Assembly (NCBI GenBank): GCA_023101725.1
Contig: JALJCO010007890.1
Location: 62,001 to 126,000, forward strand
Direction: 5' to 3'
DNA length: 64,000 nt
Source of the DNA: Atherinomorus stipes
Taxonomy: Eukaryota > Chordata > Actinopteri > Atheriniformes > Atherinidae
A model generated the notes under the pieces. The model had not been told where the DNA came from, made no database searches, and was given only the letters and a program-made list of their open reading frames with translations. The translations under genes and the position numbers were made by a program. Shown piece by piece: positions 22,101 to 34,411 of the stretch; positions within the stretch are counted from its first letter, which is position 1, and each line of letters starts with the position of its first letter.

Positions 22101-24885
22101 GCAGTATTTTTTGAACAGCCCTGCCATGTGCATGAGGGATATATGACATCCATAGTGGTTGTTTCATTTGCAAAAACACTGTTGCCCTTACTCTTCATCA
22201 AAAATGCAGCTTTTTGAATGAGTCTTCACCAATTGCATCCAGTAATCTCAAGCAATTGTGGTAATGCTTTCTTTTACAGTCCCTTAATTATGAGGTATGT
22301 ATCAAGCACTGTGGAATTTTAGCTACTCACATATCTTTAGTTTTGGTAGTGTCAAGTTTTAAGGAGCTGTCTTTTTCAAGTCACTGAGCTTGTCCACCAG
22401 TCCATAGAATGCTAAAAAGGAGATCATGTGCAAAGCAAATAGTTCCACCTCCACAAAAAAACATAGCACTTAAAATAGCTAATAACTGTTGGTCAGCACA
22501 ATTCACCACATTGTTAGTCTGGGTCATCAAATGGTTTTAGCAACAGCGACTCACATAATCTCCTTATCTGTGCATTTTTGCTATTTTGTCTATTATGCTG
22601 CTCTGTAAGATGGGGAAAGTTTTTGCACAACAACTTTTACTCCTTTTCTAATCTATATTTTCTAAAAGTTCAAAGAGTTAGATGCATTGAAAGGTGAAAC
22701 TCTCAATATCATCTTTTGACTTAAAATACCTCCAAAATTCTCAACATTTCTGCTTCAGTAACCGTTCTGTTCTGCACACCTAAAGACAATCTGAACACAG
22801 CAACTTGTCCTCAGTTTGCTCCCCACACATATACACACACCCACACACACACACGCAGTCTTGAGCACAGTCACACTCAGGATCAGTAGATGTTATCTAA
22901 GTGAGCAGTAAACAGACTCTTTAAAGTCGGTGGCCTCGGGGTGCCTTCCTCTGGTTTGTGGCTCTGTGGGTCCTGTCGCACCGTGTTAGCGCCAGCTGAC
23001 ATGAAAGCCTCTAATGGCTGCTATTTGTGCCTTGGAGGGGAATGGAAATCTTAACATGAGAAGGACATGAGATTCTGCTTAAATAAGTGTTATCATTGGA
23101 GGGTGTGTTTGTGTGTATAAGTGTTTTTTTTTCAGGACGTTGGGTTACGTCTGATGCTCATGTGAGGGCTCACTTTGCTGCATCTACTTGTATGTGAGTG
23201 TTTGTGGATGGAAGCCAGGTTGGTTGCATTATGTCAGTGTTTGCGTTTAGCTACTGTGGTGATAAAGAGTTAATGTGATTTATGTCATATACAAACTTCT
23301 CCAAATGAACTAAATGTGAGTTCGGGCAGAAATTCTGTTCTAGATGCATTTTTAATTTGCTAATTAAAAAAAAAAGAATATTCACTATATCATTGCACAT
23401 TAGCAGAAAACAGTATGACACATTATATTTGATCATGATTACATTTAATGACAGCTACATTTAAAGAAATGAGACTAATTTAAATTAGAATATCCATTTT
23501 GTGGAAAATAACCTGACAGTTAGTCACATAAGAAACATTTTGAATGACAAAACACCCACTTCTCCACATACATAAAGAAAGTCTGAGCAAATGGGGATGG
23601 GGATAAATTGAATTTGAATAATAAACTTGGAAAGTTATTTCTTTTTTTTCTGGTTTTTAACTTTTGAAACGGGTTCAAAGTTGCACCTTGTACACTCAAA
23701 TGTACAAACCATTAACTTTATGAGGAGAGTAATTATGTTTCTGCTTATTAGGTTTTCGTAAAACTGTGTTTTGGCAGCAAAACAAATCACATTTCAAAGG
23801 CAGTCCTTGTAATTTCTCCATCAGCCATTAATTTGTTGACAATAATTATCACTCTTTAATGGAAAAACATGAAAATCTGATTTTCAAAAAATCCTGTTGT
23901 GGCAGTTAAAGCTAAATGTGTGTACGTATCTTTTAAGCTGGATGCAATTTCGCATCACTTTAGCTCTAAACAACTCATGAGGACAAAATGTTTGGAATAT
24001 CAACCAAGGGCATAAACTGTTTATAAAAGATGGATTCATATGATAATTTGAGCAGTTAATACTTGGCCAAAAACACACTGGTGTTACCAAGCAGAGTGCT
24101 GATTAAAGATTGGAGTGATAAATGAGCGATTTATGAGATGAAAACAAGAGTGCTTGATGATGACTTGATAATGATTTCTTTTCTGGAGACAACATCCCAT
24201 CGTGGACAACCACAGAAATACACAGCTTCTGCATAAGCACAGATTGCATACTTGAACCTATGTCTGTATGTTTCCATAACAACCATATAATTTAATAACA
24301 TCTGTATTATTCCATACCATGTGTATTTATTTGTGTATTTTCCAGGCTATAGTCTGAGCGGCTTTTATGTTGCCAGTCCTTAAAAGAGTTTTCAGCAAAT
24401 CAATGTTCAGTTTAGCATCTATTTTGACTTAGTTTTGACAAAGTCTTGAAACCAAATGGTCATTGTGTTTTAGTGAGAATTTAGTCTCGTGAATTTTGTG
24501 AGTTATAGTTCAGTTTTTGTCAATCATGTCTAATATAATAATCAACTAAATCTGCAAATTTAGTTGTCTTTATTCGTGACCTTTGGGCCTGATTTGGACA
24601 TTTTTTTGCATTCACAGCTGTTTTCAGTGCTGACAAGTGATGCATGGGCCAGAAATGGCCCACAGGTTGAGGACCCTGCCTGAACACAGAATACAGCAAG
24701 GTCCTTGTGGTCCATATGTGTCCACATGTGGCTGACTTTTGTTAGCTACACTTGCATGTAGTAAAGACCACAAGTCAATGCCAAACATGGGCCAAACAAA
24801 ATTGTGCATGTGGGCCATATCGGGGCCAGATATCATGTGCTTTCTCTGAAGTGTAAAAGCAATGATTTAAGCTTTCATTTTTTCC
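22101..24885. other. Intron with CA-rich repeat and a possible conserved block
   Basis: 22823-22857 is an imperfect CA repeat. 22925-23060 is non-repetitive and of mixed composition (see findings). 24632-24838 holds several tgggcca / tggccca motifs that suggest an unclassified repeat. No coding exon is seen. Confidence 0.45.
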
Positions 24886-24889
24886 TTAA

Positions 24890-25510
24890 AGGGACACTGT
24901 GTAATCGGGAGCAGCTCCCTCGTACTTTTCATGCTGCATTCGCGTGAAACCGGGCAGACCAACGACAGCCGATGCATGTAAAGTTATCACCGGCCTCTAA
25001 GTGAAGACGTGGCCCGTCAGTTACAGTGACATCAGTCCACATCTGATTTGTTGTCATGGCGATGTCGTATTGTTTTCCCTAACCCATGTTTTACCGTCTT
25101 TCGCTCGGCTTCATTAATTAAAATGACATCTGGTTTGTTACCGACGGCCGTCTACCCGACTGCACGTGAACGCAGAATCAGTGAGACGCTAGTCTCTCCC
25201 CACTGCAGTGCGGTGACTTTTCAAAGGCATTACCTCGAACTGAGCTGAAAACTCCGGTGTGTCCGGTGAGTTTCTGTGTTTTCCTACTGTCACGCTTCTC
25301 CCGAACGCAAAAACATGGCGATACGACATGGCAGCCTCCACCGAGCCGCCCCGCTCGATGTGTAAATGAATGATACGAACCGCAAATTTAGAACTTAGAG
25401 GAGCACTTCAGTTTGTTGATGGGAGTGATTACTGATTAATGAAAAAACACTTTTGAACCAAATAATCAGTTTTTGTGAATAAAACACAGGAGAACTTACA
25501 CAATATCCCT
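24890..25510 (+). mobile_element. TTAA MITE, longer copy (621 bp)
   Basis: Flanked by TTAA (24886-24889 and 25511-25514). The ends are agggacactgtgtaa and, inverted, agggatattgtgtaa. The second half is the inverse of the first half of 39279-39516, so both belong to one family. The middle is GC-richer than the surroundings. A 66-codon frame inside has no recognisable domain. Confidence 0.85.
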
Positions 25511-25514
25511 TTAA

Positions 25515-26143
25515 ATCTCTGTTGACACTTTCAACTATTACCTCTTTCTTTCAGATATTGACTTTTTGTCCTATACAGTATATCACAGCTAATAATACCC
25601 AAGCATAGGTCAGATATGTTTTCCTTCCACCTGACCACGTTTGTGATTGGATCTCTTCCCGGCTGTCCCAGCTTTCCATCCAACTAAAGCATGATTGTCT
25701 TTTCTGCTGGTGATGCTTTGTTGTTTCTGATTAACTTCATTCCATCATGTTTGCCAAACTTTGCTTGTGCTCTTTCATCATTTTGCAGTGGATTATTTGT
25801 TTTGTGAGCCTCAGTTCCCCACAATTTTGGTCATACAAACACAATTACGTGGCTTTCAAAGTCTGGACCTGGTCTTACCAACATTATCACATGTTTTCTT
25901 CTAGTTTTAGGGAAACGTGCAGACTGCACTGAAACCTTGAACACTTTACTAAATAGATGTTTCTACCCCTCTACCATATACATACTGAGCACATACACAC
26001 AGATTCACACATAAAGCAGATGCACAGTGTTATGGTTTCATTATGGAAATATGTTTTCTGATGCAGAACATGTGTGTAACTATGTTTGTGTGCAGGGAGG
26101 AGATGTGTTAGACTGAATTCACAAAGTAGATCAGGGGCACTGA

Positions 26144-26183
<40 letters not shown>

Positions 26184-28087
26184 TACTGCTGTGAGCCACT
26201 TTTCTCTCTTATCCCCTGATCGCACTCATGAAATTGCAGATCTGATATTGAATATTGATAGATCCCCCACAGCCCCCCTTTGCTTGTTTATGGCTGTGTT
26301 CTAATGAGATCACTTTGATTTCTTTTTATTTCTAATGAGATCTCTGCACAACAGAGGGGCAATAAAGGCTAATTATCTCAGTATTGATTAATTAATACAT
26401 GCTATTTTTATATCTTTAAGAAAAATTGAGTTTTACTAGTTTTCACCCATTGCTGGAGGTTGTTTTTCAGTAAAAGATACAGACAGAAAAAGGGGTTTTC
26501 TATTTCATTTCCCAGTTGATGTAAGTCTTGCCTGAAGAGGCATAATCAAAGCTATATCATAAATGTTATTGCACCACAGTTCTGTTTGTTATGATGGAGG
26601 AAGATAGTTGGAGCCACAAGGTGCAAGTTCAGAAGAGTGCAAAATATATTTGCATTATTGACTTTAAAATAACGTGAAATACTTTTAGTCTGACCAGCCC
26701 CAGCAGTTTTTAATGCTACTGCTAATGGCAGAATGCTTAAATTACCCCAACTCAGGCTTGACTTCAGCAGGTAGGTATTACAGGTCTGATAAGGTCAGAA
26801 ATGGGGCCAAAGACTGTGTCCAGAACATTGTTAAACATTTTAAAGGGTTCCCATCTGTAGCAGTAACTGTGAGGCCAGAAAACCCAGCTTTGCCTTTCCT
26901 ACCCTTCACTGCTACTGTAAGTGATCTGTAGAGCTTAGATGTCAACTTTCAATGTGAACACTTTGTTTTAGGCTCAAGATTAAAACTGTTTAAGGAAAAA
27001 GAAATGGAAAAAAAAAAAGGTGTTCATGTTTATTGTGTTCATCACAGCTCCCAGTCGCCATGAATGCAACTTACAAAGTTTACAGGTCATTCACAGAGCA
27101 AAGCAGTTTCCCCGCATGTTCCTAAACACAGATACAACCACACCTCCAAACATCTGCAGAAATTAAAAGTCCAAATTTTACTGTTATATGTCTGTGTAAC
27201 AGCAAATAGTGATTGTAGGAGTTTTTTTCTAATTTGTCATTAGCTGGTTTCTTAGATGTTACAGCTCAAAGATGTTTTAAATAGCAAAATGAAGAAAAAC
27301 AAGGGAAATACCAGAACATACATACACCAACACTCACTTCTACTAGATCTGAAAAAATCACTTGGTGGAATGACTTGTAGAAATCAGGGAAGCCATTTCT
27401 AATTATACTAATTATGCTGTTATTATAGATTCTGGCCAACTGCAGCAATGAAATTACGTTCTAATTGCTGAGTTTGGTTAAACGTTGTCATGTCCTTTGA
27501 GAAAACAAAGCTTGTTATTTCACAATAACCTGTTAGAGTATACAGTATATACTGTAATAGTAGTAGTAGTGGTGTGACATCCGTCAGTCAGGATCAGTCA
27601 TGGGTGAACATCATGTTCATGTTGGCCATTTGCAGGTTTGGAATAGTGACGCTGATGCCTGTAGAGACCAATGAGGGAATGAAGTCGGTCATAAATTTAC
27701 CCATCTGTAGTTCATATTGTATATTGTCTCCTGGAGCTGTTTCACTTTTTCCCGCATGCTTGTTTTTGTATCTCTGCATTCAACCGCTCCTTTTTCCTGG
27801 TGTTGGGTTTGAAAATCTCTCTCTCTACCTTTGTACAATCAGCTGCAAGATCCTCCCACGATTGGTTGTCAGTGGTTTTATGATCATGCTAATGAGGAAA
27901 AATGTAGTTGTGTGGAAAAAAAAAGCTTTGTAATCTAAATATCTCAGCATCAAAAATGTATAATAAAAAGTAAAATAAGAATAAAGAATCCAACGATGGC
28001 CATTTTTGGCATTTACATCTTCTATTAATCTTATTTCATTTTTTAATCTATTTTATTTTTGTATTTTTTATTTCAGTTTTTATTTTG
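25515..28087. other. Intron with CA microsatellite
   Basis: (AC)17 at 26145-26178 is the only clear structure. Short frames nearby are chance or repeat-driven. Confidence 0.55.
26145..26178. repeat. (AC)17 microsatellite
   Basis: 34 bp of uninterrupted AC dinucleotides. Confidence 0.98.
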
Positions 28088-28095
28088 TCCTACAG

Positions 28096-28444
28096 GCTGC
28101 ATGGTGGCATGGTGGTTAGACGGTTGCTAGTTTGAGCCCCAGCTGGGGAATGGTTTGAATAGTTTTAGTTCAATTTGCATGTCCTCCTTGTGTATGCGTG
28201 GGTTCTCTCTGGGTACTCTGGCTTCCTCCTCCTCCTCCTCCAAAAACATGCACATTAGGTTAATTGATGACTCTAAATTGCACCTAGGAGTGAATGTGAG
28301 TGGCGTGGTCTGTCTGTCTCCCTGTGACAGACTTACAACCTGTCCTGGGTGTACCCTGCCTCTCGCCCGATAATAGCTGGGATAGGCTCCAGCAACCCTG
28401 TGACCCCAAATTAGACTAAGCGGTACAGAATGAATGAATAAATA
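28096..28444 (+). mobile_element. tRNA-type SINE (V-SINE/AFC-like), 349 bp
   Basis: The 5' part reads gcatggtggttaga (A-box-like) and agtttgagcccc (degenerate B box). The body has the widely shared gcgtgggttctctctgggta, ggcttcctcc and aaaacatgca, and the 3' part tgggataggctccagc, ending in gaatgaatgaataaata. A perfect 8-bp duplication, tcctacag, lies at 28088-28095 and 28445-28452. It holds a local (CTC)n expansion. The family name is from memory; SINE identity is firm. Confidence 0.88.
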
Positions 28445-28452
28445 TCCTACAG

Positions 28453-30681
28453 TACATAGCACGCCTATACTAGATATCTCAAAGCCGCTGACAGAGTCGG
28501 CAAACAGGGAAGGAGCACACACCCCTTACTACCTAATTATATGGATTTCTTGTTAAAAACTGGCTGAAACTGAATATGTTCTGAAGACGTCTTTTGAACC
28601 TTTTTGCAACTAGCTAAAATATCAGCCTGTCACACAAAAACAAATTTAATAAATTATTTAGCTTTTATCTTATACTGTAACTCAAGAAAGATTAATTTGA
28701 ATTCATGTTACACTTGAAGGTGAATTGTGGTACAAGGATGTGGCTTCAAAGTATAATGCATCAAACAAAGTCTTAAAAATGAGAAATTTTTATAAACTGA
28801 GCTCCACCAAAAAGAAGAGTGAAGGCCATCAGAGCAGTTGTGTATGTAAATATATATATATATATATATATACATATATATGTATATATATATATGTATA
28901 TACATATATTGCAAAGTATTGCAAAGTGGTCACAACTTTAATTTCTCCAGAGCTGGAATGTCCCTCTTGGCCTTTCTGATATCACCAGCTCAAATTTGTG
29001 AGTTAACATTGTCTAGAAACAGGAGATTTGACATTAAAGCCCCTTAACAACTTTGGCATCTGTCTTGCATCCTTTCCTTCTCTGAGCTCTCTTCATCCAG
29101 TAAAAGTCAGCCTGATGTTTTGTCTATTGTCTTTTACTTTGCTCCTTTCTTGCTTTCTTTTCCTCGTTTCCCCTCTTAACATCTTCATGGGTTTCTTTGA
29201 TATATCAGCCATGGTGTGCATTCAAAACAGACAATTTTGTAGCATCAGGATGCAATGACAGCTCCAAAAATACACTTTACAAATATCCATGTGCCACCAA
29301 AATAAGTTTTAAAGTTAGAAATTTATGTAGTTCTCCTAGTACAGGCTAACAGATTTAGGGCTGAGTTTTCAATTCCTTGCAGATTTCCTTTTTTTTTCTT
29401 TTATTATTATTTTTTTCCACAGAAAACCTATTACATCTAAATGTTAAAATTTAGTAAATGCACATTATTTTAAACTTCCTCCAACCCAGAAAGCTTCGTC
29501 CAAACCCAGTGATCACCATTTCTGTAATTTGTAGCTGCACTAAAAGTTCCTACTCACTTGAAATTATGAAAGTCTTTCCAGTTATTGCTGCCAATGTGCT
29601 GCAAAGACTCAGTAAAGATTCATTATGAGTCTTCAAGCATAGTTACAGCCTGCTGATATCATAGAGGCGAGGACTTTTAAACTTTTCACACTTTTTTACG
29701 ATGACTTCTAACATGACACTGAAGATGAGCAACCGGGCAAACAAAAAATAAATAGATAAAGTAGACATTAAGTGATTTCATGACTAAAGCAATAGCATTC
29801 TCCCATTTCAAATATTTCACAACAAATTAAAATGGCCGTGTCAAAGCATATGTCTAATTAGTGTGTTTATGCACGTGGATGTGTGTGTGCAGTGCTCGAG
29901 GCTAACAGAAAAAGCTAATGTAGTGGAAAATGTGTCGGAGCTGGGCCATGAAATAATGATGAGCCTCTGTGACTTAATCATGTTGACACATGGAGCTTTC
30001 TATTCATCTACGCCTCACTCTCTCTCTCACTCATTCAGAAGTGTCCTCTCTCTCTCACACTGTTTCTTTCAGTCTTCCTTCCTTCACCCGTTTGATAAAC
30101 TGTGACAGTGTCTGGCTTTTTCAATTCCTGCTGAGAACTTAATTAGTTTTATTCAGATAATAATAATACCAAAGCAGCTTCTCAAGGCTGTTTTTAACAA
30201 TAAAATTCAAACTTTATTGAAGTGATTAAAGGTGTAGTTTGAAAACATTTAATATGCCATTAAAAAAGTTATAAATTAGACTATTAAAAGGGTATTTTTT
30301 AAAAAGATTTTTTACCCCGTCTCAGTGCTGTGGGTGGTAATAGTGTGGGAGTTTCACAGAAAGAAATGGGTCCAAAGTCCATGTGAAGAAGGGTAGAGTT
30401 GTTAATCCTTTGAAGTCTTTGTCATTAAAACAATTCAGCACTGTGGAGCTTCTCAGTCCATTTTTCAAGAACAGATATCGCTCTTGAGATTTGTGATTTG
30501 TGAGTATTGCTTGTGGATGGTATATTTGCTGCTCCCACAGAGGAGGGACAAACTGAGGGACATTTTTTGTAAAACCCCCTTTCTTTACCAATCAACTCAG
30601 CAGCCACACCCTTTACCTTCATTTTCTTCTCCCTTGATGAAAGCGTCAGTATTGGAGCATGTGAGATCCACATATCAGCTT
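28453..30681. other. Intron with TA microsatellite
   Basis: Apart from the TA repeat at 28850-28909 and T-rich runs at about 29388-29416, nothing is recognised. 28910-28927 holds a short direct duplication (gcaaagtattgcaaagtg). Confidence 0.5.
28850..28909. repeat. (TA)n microsatellite with palindromic interruptions
   Basis: About 60 bp of TA repeat interrupted by ac/gt steps (tatatacatatatatgtata), so most of it is self-complementary. Confidence 0.95.
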
Positions 30682-31104
30682 GTGCATTGCCTGGTACACC
30701 AGCAATGCACAGCCCTGACTACCGCCATGAGATACGTGGCAAGTCAGTCTGGAATCCTTCCGTTGGAGACTGATGTCCAATGCTAGACAAGAGGCGGGAC
30801 TAAGAGGAACAAGTTGAACCGGAGAGAACCATTCAGAGGAACATGGAAGTGATGTAAACGTCTTTTTGTAAGAAGAAAGCCCTCAGAAAAACAAGAAAGG
30901 GCATCATTAGTTCATCGCTCCTCTGCAGCCGCCATCTTGATTTAATTGCCTATAAAGATCATTATCACAAATCCCGCTACACTGTGATTGGTCAGGTCAA
31001 TTTTTTATTGGAGTAGAAATCAGTTTCCAATGGAGGGAACCCAGGCTGACTTGCTGTGTATCTCATTCATGGCATTGGTCAGCCTGGCGTGCCAGGCAAG
31101 TGCA
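30682..31104 (+). mobile_element. Foldback MITE, copy 2 of the 19934 family (423 bp)
   Basis: The left arm gtgcattgcctggtacacca and the inverse of the right arm, gtgcacttgcctggcacgcc, are near-matching. Further inverse pairs follow (gagatac..gcaagtcag and ccattggaaactgat-type text). The left half matches 19934-20203. No transposase. Superfamily not determined. Confidence 0.7.
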
Positions 31105-31329
31105 CCGCTGTATCTGGAAATAGAAAACTTCTTACTGTTGTTGCAATGCTTTATTCTGAAGAATGCAGACCCTTCCTATCAGAACTAGGGACTGCTCCGG
31201 AAAGCAAAGAGACAATAATGGGGTGTTTTTCAAACCCAGATACCAACACGTGAATATTCGTCCAGCCTATGGTTCAGATCTGCAAACATTTTAATGTATT
31301 TTTAAACACTTGTATTTTATGTGTCTCTT

Positions 31330-31775
31330 CGATGCTCTTGTACTACTTTTCTTGTTCCTGGGTCCTCAGGTCCCTCCAGTGCTCCCTTTGTAGGGGCAGT
31401 CTGTATCCAGGGGGGTGGGTGGCTGTGGTGGACTGGATGCGGTGCTGGTGGTGCCTTGGCGGAGGTTGGTGTTCCAGCCACACCTCCCTGGGCCCTGGGC
31501 CTCTGCCCCTGCAGTTGCTGTACCGCCCCGGTGCAGACGGCTCCTCTGATGGGATTTCCTCACTTTGTCCGTCTGATCTTAGCCTCATGTATACTGATTT
31601 ACTTGAGCTTGGGAGGGTTGGTGGTGCAAATATTTGTGTTTTTATATATATGCTGTAATATTTTGTTTTTTTTGAAGGTTGGCTGGTGAGATTGTTTTTA
31701 AACTGTAAAGCACTTTGAGTCCCAACTTGCTTGAAAAGTGCTTCATAAACAAAGATTGATTGTTTGATTGATTGA
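31330..31775 (+). mobile_element. LINE 3' end, 5'-truncated
   Basis: The 3' part reads ctgtaaagcactttgagt, then gaaaagtgcttcataaac and a (TTGA)n tail, the usual 3' end of several teleost non-LTR retrotransposons. The upstream G/C-rich stretch fits a LINE 3' UTR; frames in it are not conserved protein. The left limit is approximate. It ends 209 bp before the ptprt exon, in the sense orientation. Confidence 0.75.
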
Positions 31776-31955
31776 AACAGTGACTTCACATAACTGGATA
31801 CCGAAATTTTTACCCAGTATCTGAGCTGGTGATCAGCTGTTTCCAACATGATGAAGCTCAAATAATTTTCTTCATCTCATTTTAATTTCATATGATGCTT
31901 GTTTGTGAAAAGCTCAGAGTGAACTTTACCTTGTTGAAGAATCTATATGTTTCAT

Positions 31956-31984
31956 TTCATAAATCTTTTATCATCTCTTTTTAG
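31956..31984 (+). other. ptprt: 3' splice site of ptprt exon 2
   Basis: A T/C-rich run with few purines leads into the invariant AG at 31983-31984, giving a strong acceptor. It restores the reading frame that matches the MAM domain (phase 1, split Gly codon). No other AG lies between the pyrimidine run and the exon. Confidence 0.85.
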
Positions 31985-32110
31985 GTGGCTGCACATTTGA
32001 AGAGTCGTATAGCAGCTGTGGTTACAGCGTGTCTCTAGGAACCAATGGATTTACCTGGGAACAGGTCAACTCCTGGGAAAAACCCACCATTGATCCGGCC
32101 CTTCCAACTG
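31985..32110 (+). CDS. ptprt: ptprt coding exon 2: start of the extracellular MAM domain
   Basis: Receptor-type tyrosine phosphatase T is a single-pass R2B phosphatase: extracellular MAM, Ig and fibronectin III domains, then two cytoplasmic phosphatase domains. It mediates homophilic cell adhesion, mainly in neurons. This 126-nt exon translates, from a split Gly codon, to 42 residues beginning [15 protein letters not shown] and including [11 protein letters not shown], then ends in ...PALPT plus a split Gly. The two Cys (residues 3 and 12) are the first MAM disulfide pair. The [10 protein letters not shown] block fits PTPRT; PTPRM, PTPRK and PTPRU differ there as I recall them. The AG at 31983-31984 follows a pyrimidine-rich tract, and GT follows at 32111. 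Both ends are phase 1, so skipping the exon would keep the frame. At the site where I recall human PTPRT having an NTT sequon, this copy has NSW, which is not a sequon. Which teleost duplicate (a or b) this is cannot be told. Confidence 0.9.
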
Positions 32111-32116
32111 GTAGGC
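32111..32116 (+). other. ptprt: 5' splice site of ptprt exon 2
   Basis: The exon ends ACT-G and is followed by gtaggc, a usable but not ideal donor (G at -1, GTAG, then G and C). The split codon (G plus two bases of the next exon) agrees with a Gly at this point in the family. Confidence 0.8.
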
Positions 32117-34388
32117 TTCTACACAGACAGTTTCTGGTCTGGTTGACAATGTTTACAACATCTATGAATTGGAAACAGTAACTGTAGGCAACACAACCAA
32201 TCAGAAGAAGTCAGGGCCTGGTCTGTTCCAATCATGGTTACTCATGCAAACATCAAATTCTCAAGATTTGTCACCTTTTAATAACTGTATTATTTTCATG
32301 TTAACACATAAACAAACAAAAGCAATATTTTCCATTGACAATAAAGGCTTTACAGTAAGTTATTCAAAGATGAGTTTACCTGTAAGCACAGGCATAAAGT
32401 CTGAAAACATGTGATTGTTAATGCATCCATTTTCTATACTTGTTTATTCCAATGATTCAAAATGATCTGTGAACATGAGTTTTCTCAGGTTTAGATTTGT
32501 TGGTCATGCATTTCTTTCAAGGAAAATAATCACAAGAGAAGTTGAAAGAAGTGACTGAGTTATTCCAAAGTTGGAAAAACTGAGAAACAGTTGCACCTGT
32601 AATCAAGAAAGTAGATCAATCTATGATACGATTAATCAATGCCACAAGCTGTTTCCTGCCAGTCCGTGGTGCCACAGACAGTGCTGGACTTCCAAAATAT
32701 AATTCTGTTGAACAGAGAGGCACAAGCTTCACATTAAGTTCATCACTTATTCATGTTAACTAGAAAAGCACAAATCTAAACACAACATAAACTCTATTTT
32801 TGTATGAATGGGAGCGAGGTAAATTTGAATGACTCAGGCAATGTCCAACAGAAAACTGGAGCAAATGTGAAGTCTCAGTACTGAGGCACAGAGGTGTGAG
32901 TGTGATAATTTTGGACTATGGGAATTCAAATGGTGTCGATGATCTTTATAGATGGCACCATAAATATGATTCGCAAAATAATGTTTGACAAACATGACTC
33001 CAAGTTTCCAGAGGTTTGCTAAGATGAAATATTAGTATTAGAATTTAGTATGATAATCCACTGCCAGAACCCTGTAGTATTGGACCATTTAACCCCTGGT
33101 GCAGTCACTTCTGTTTCTCACTTGTGTTAGTTTAAACTCTTTTTCAGCAATCCAATGAAAAAAAAAAAACAAACTTTTTTTAAAAAAAAAATGAAGAATC
33201 TCGAGAGGTCATCTAAAGAGACTTTAACCATGGCCCTCACTAGTTTAACTATACAAACTGTTCAATATTTTAATTTCTGCAGAATTTCAAAAGACATACA
33301 GTATATAGTTTTTCTTGATCTTTCTTTCACAGTCAGGGCTGTCTTCCAGTGAGTCTTTACTCAGTAATTTTCATTTGCATGAAACCCTGACTGAACAGAT
33401 CTTTGTGAAAAGGATGGCTGATATTCATCACAAAGACTTTGCAGACATTTGCTGTTTTCTTTAAGGTAATAGTTATGACTCACAATTTGGACATCTGTGG
33501 TGGCAATAGGGCACAAACACCCACAATTTTTTAATAGATAGATTGAAATCAAAGAAGCAGAAATTCCCTCATCTCTGCATTTGGAGAGTGTTGCTGGCTT
33601 TTTCTTTATATCCCCGCTTCCATCTGTCTGAGTTGGCAGACTCAGTAGCGTGACGTGACCCCAGCTGGATCCCTCTCCACTTGTCAAACGCCACACAGCA
33701 ATCAAAAGGCCCGTCTATCCATCTCATTCCCTCTCACTGTTCTGCCCTTTTGCTCTCTATATCTCGCCCACAGTCTCACTTTCTAACTCGTGCTTATCCC
33801 ACACAATCTCTTACACACTTCTCTTATATTTTTTCCTGACTGTATAGCTTGAGTCTCATGACATGACTGTCTATCAGAGAACAGCATTAAATTCAGTGAT
33901 ATGGAGATTATTCCAAAGGCCAGAGAGGGCATTTATCTTTCTTTCCTCTTTCAAACTGCATACATTAGCAAACATGTTAATATCAGACACGTTTTTAATG
34001 GGAGGATACGCTGCTGCAGGCAGGGAATTATCATGTTGTGGTTGAGTTGTTTGCTGCTAGTGATGTATGAAAAATACATGCTCATTAATAACTTCTGTAA
34101 TGTTACTGTGAGCAAATATTTGGGTCCAGTAATTAACACATGTGCAGACTCATCTGCACTGGTGTCACAAAGAGGAAAGATTACATGCAATTACATGCAG
34201 AGTATTTGACATTATGTGCCAACAAATAGTTAAATTTGGTTTTGTAAACTGACTCAGATTTCAGCAGACTAAGGGCAGGGTAATCACTTGGTATGATTGG
34301 TTTAATCTTGGTTTTAACTCGCTGGGTGTCAAAAGTCTCGTACAATCAACCTCCAGGCATAGTTGCAAATTTGGAAATGCACCACTAT

Positions 34389-34411
34389 GCGGTCACATGT
34401 CATGTGACCGC
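34389..34411. repeat. Perfect 23-bp palindrome
   Basis: Arms gcggtcacatg and catgtgaccgc around a single central t. It contains CACATG and CATGTG E-box-like sites, but a regulatory role is not shown. Confidence 0.85.

Larger units (their letters stand above)
1..31984 (+). other. ptprt: Presumed intron 1 of ptprt (3' portion)
   Basis: Everything upstream of the exon at 31985 lacks a convincing host coding segment. I looked for a signal-peptide exon ending in phase 1 before a GT donor, as expected for exon 1 of this gene, and saw none. The stretch is AT-rich with short chance reading frames and many transposable elements, listed separately. Assignment to intron 1 is an inference from the exon's position in the protein, because the MAM domain follows directly after the signal peptide in the R2B phosphatases. 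Exon 1 and the promoter probably lie to the left of the window. Confidence 0.7.

Noticed and set aside
25048..25248. GC-rich patch considered as a CpG island or exon 1 of ptprt
   Set aside because: It is internal to the TTAA MITE at 24890-25510, and the encoded sequence is not a signal peptide followed by a phase 1 donor.
28096..28140. A tRNA gene suggested by A- and B-box-like sequence
   Set aside because: The B box is degenerate, no cloverleaf follows, and the segment is the 5' head of a SINE with target duplications.
31269..31861. Frames of 122-172 codons on both strands just before the exon
   Set aside because: They lie in a LINE 3' UTR and its G/C-rich part, share no protein similarity I recognise, and are not in frame with the exon.
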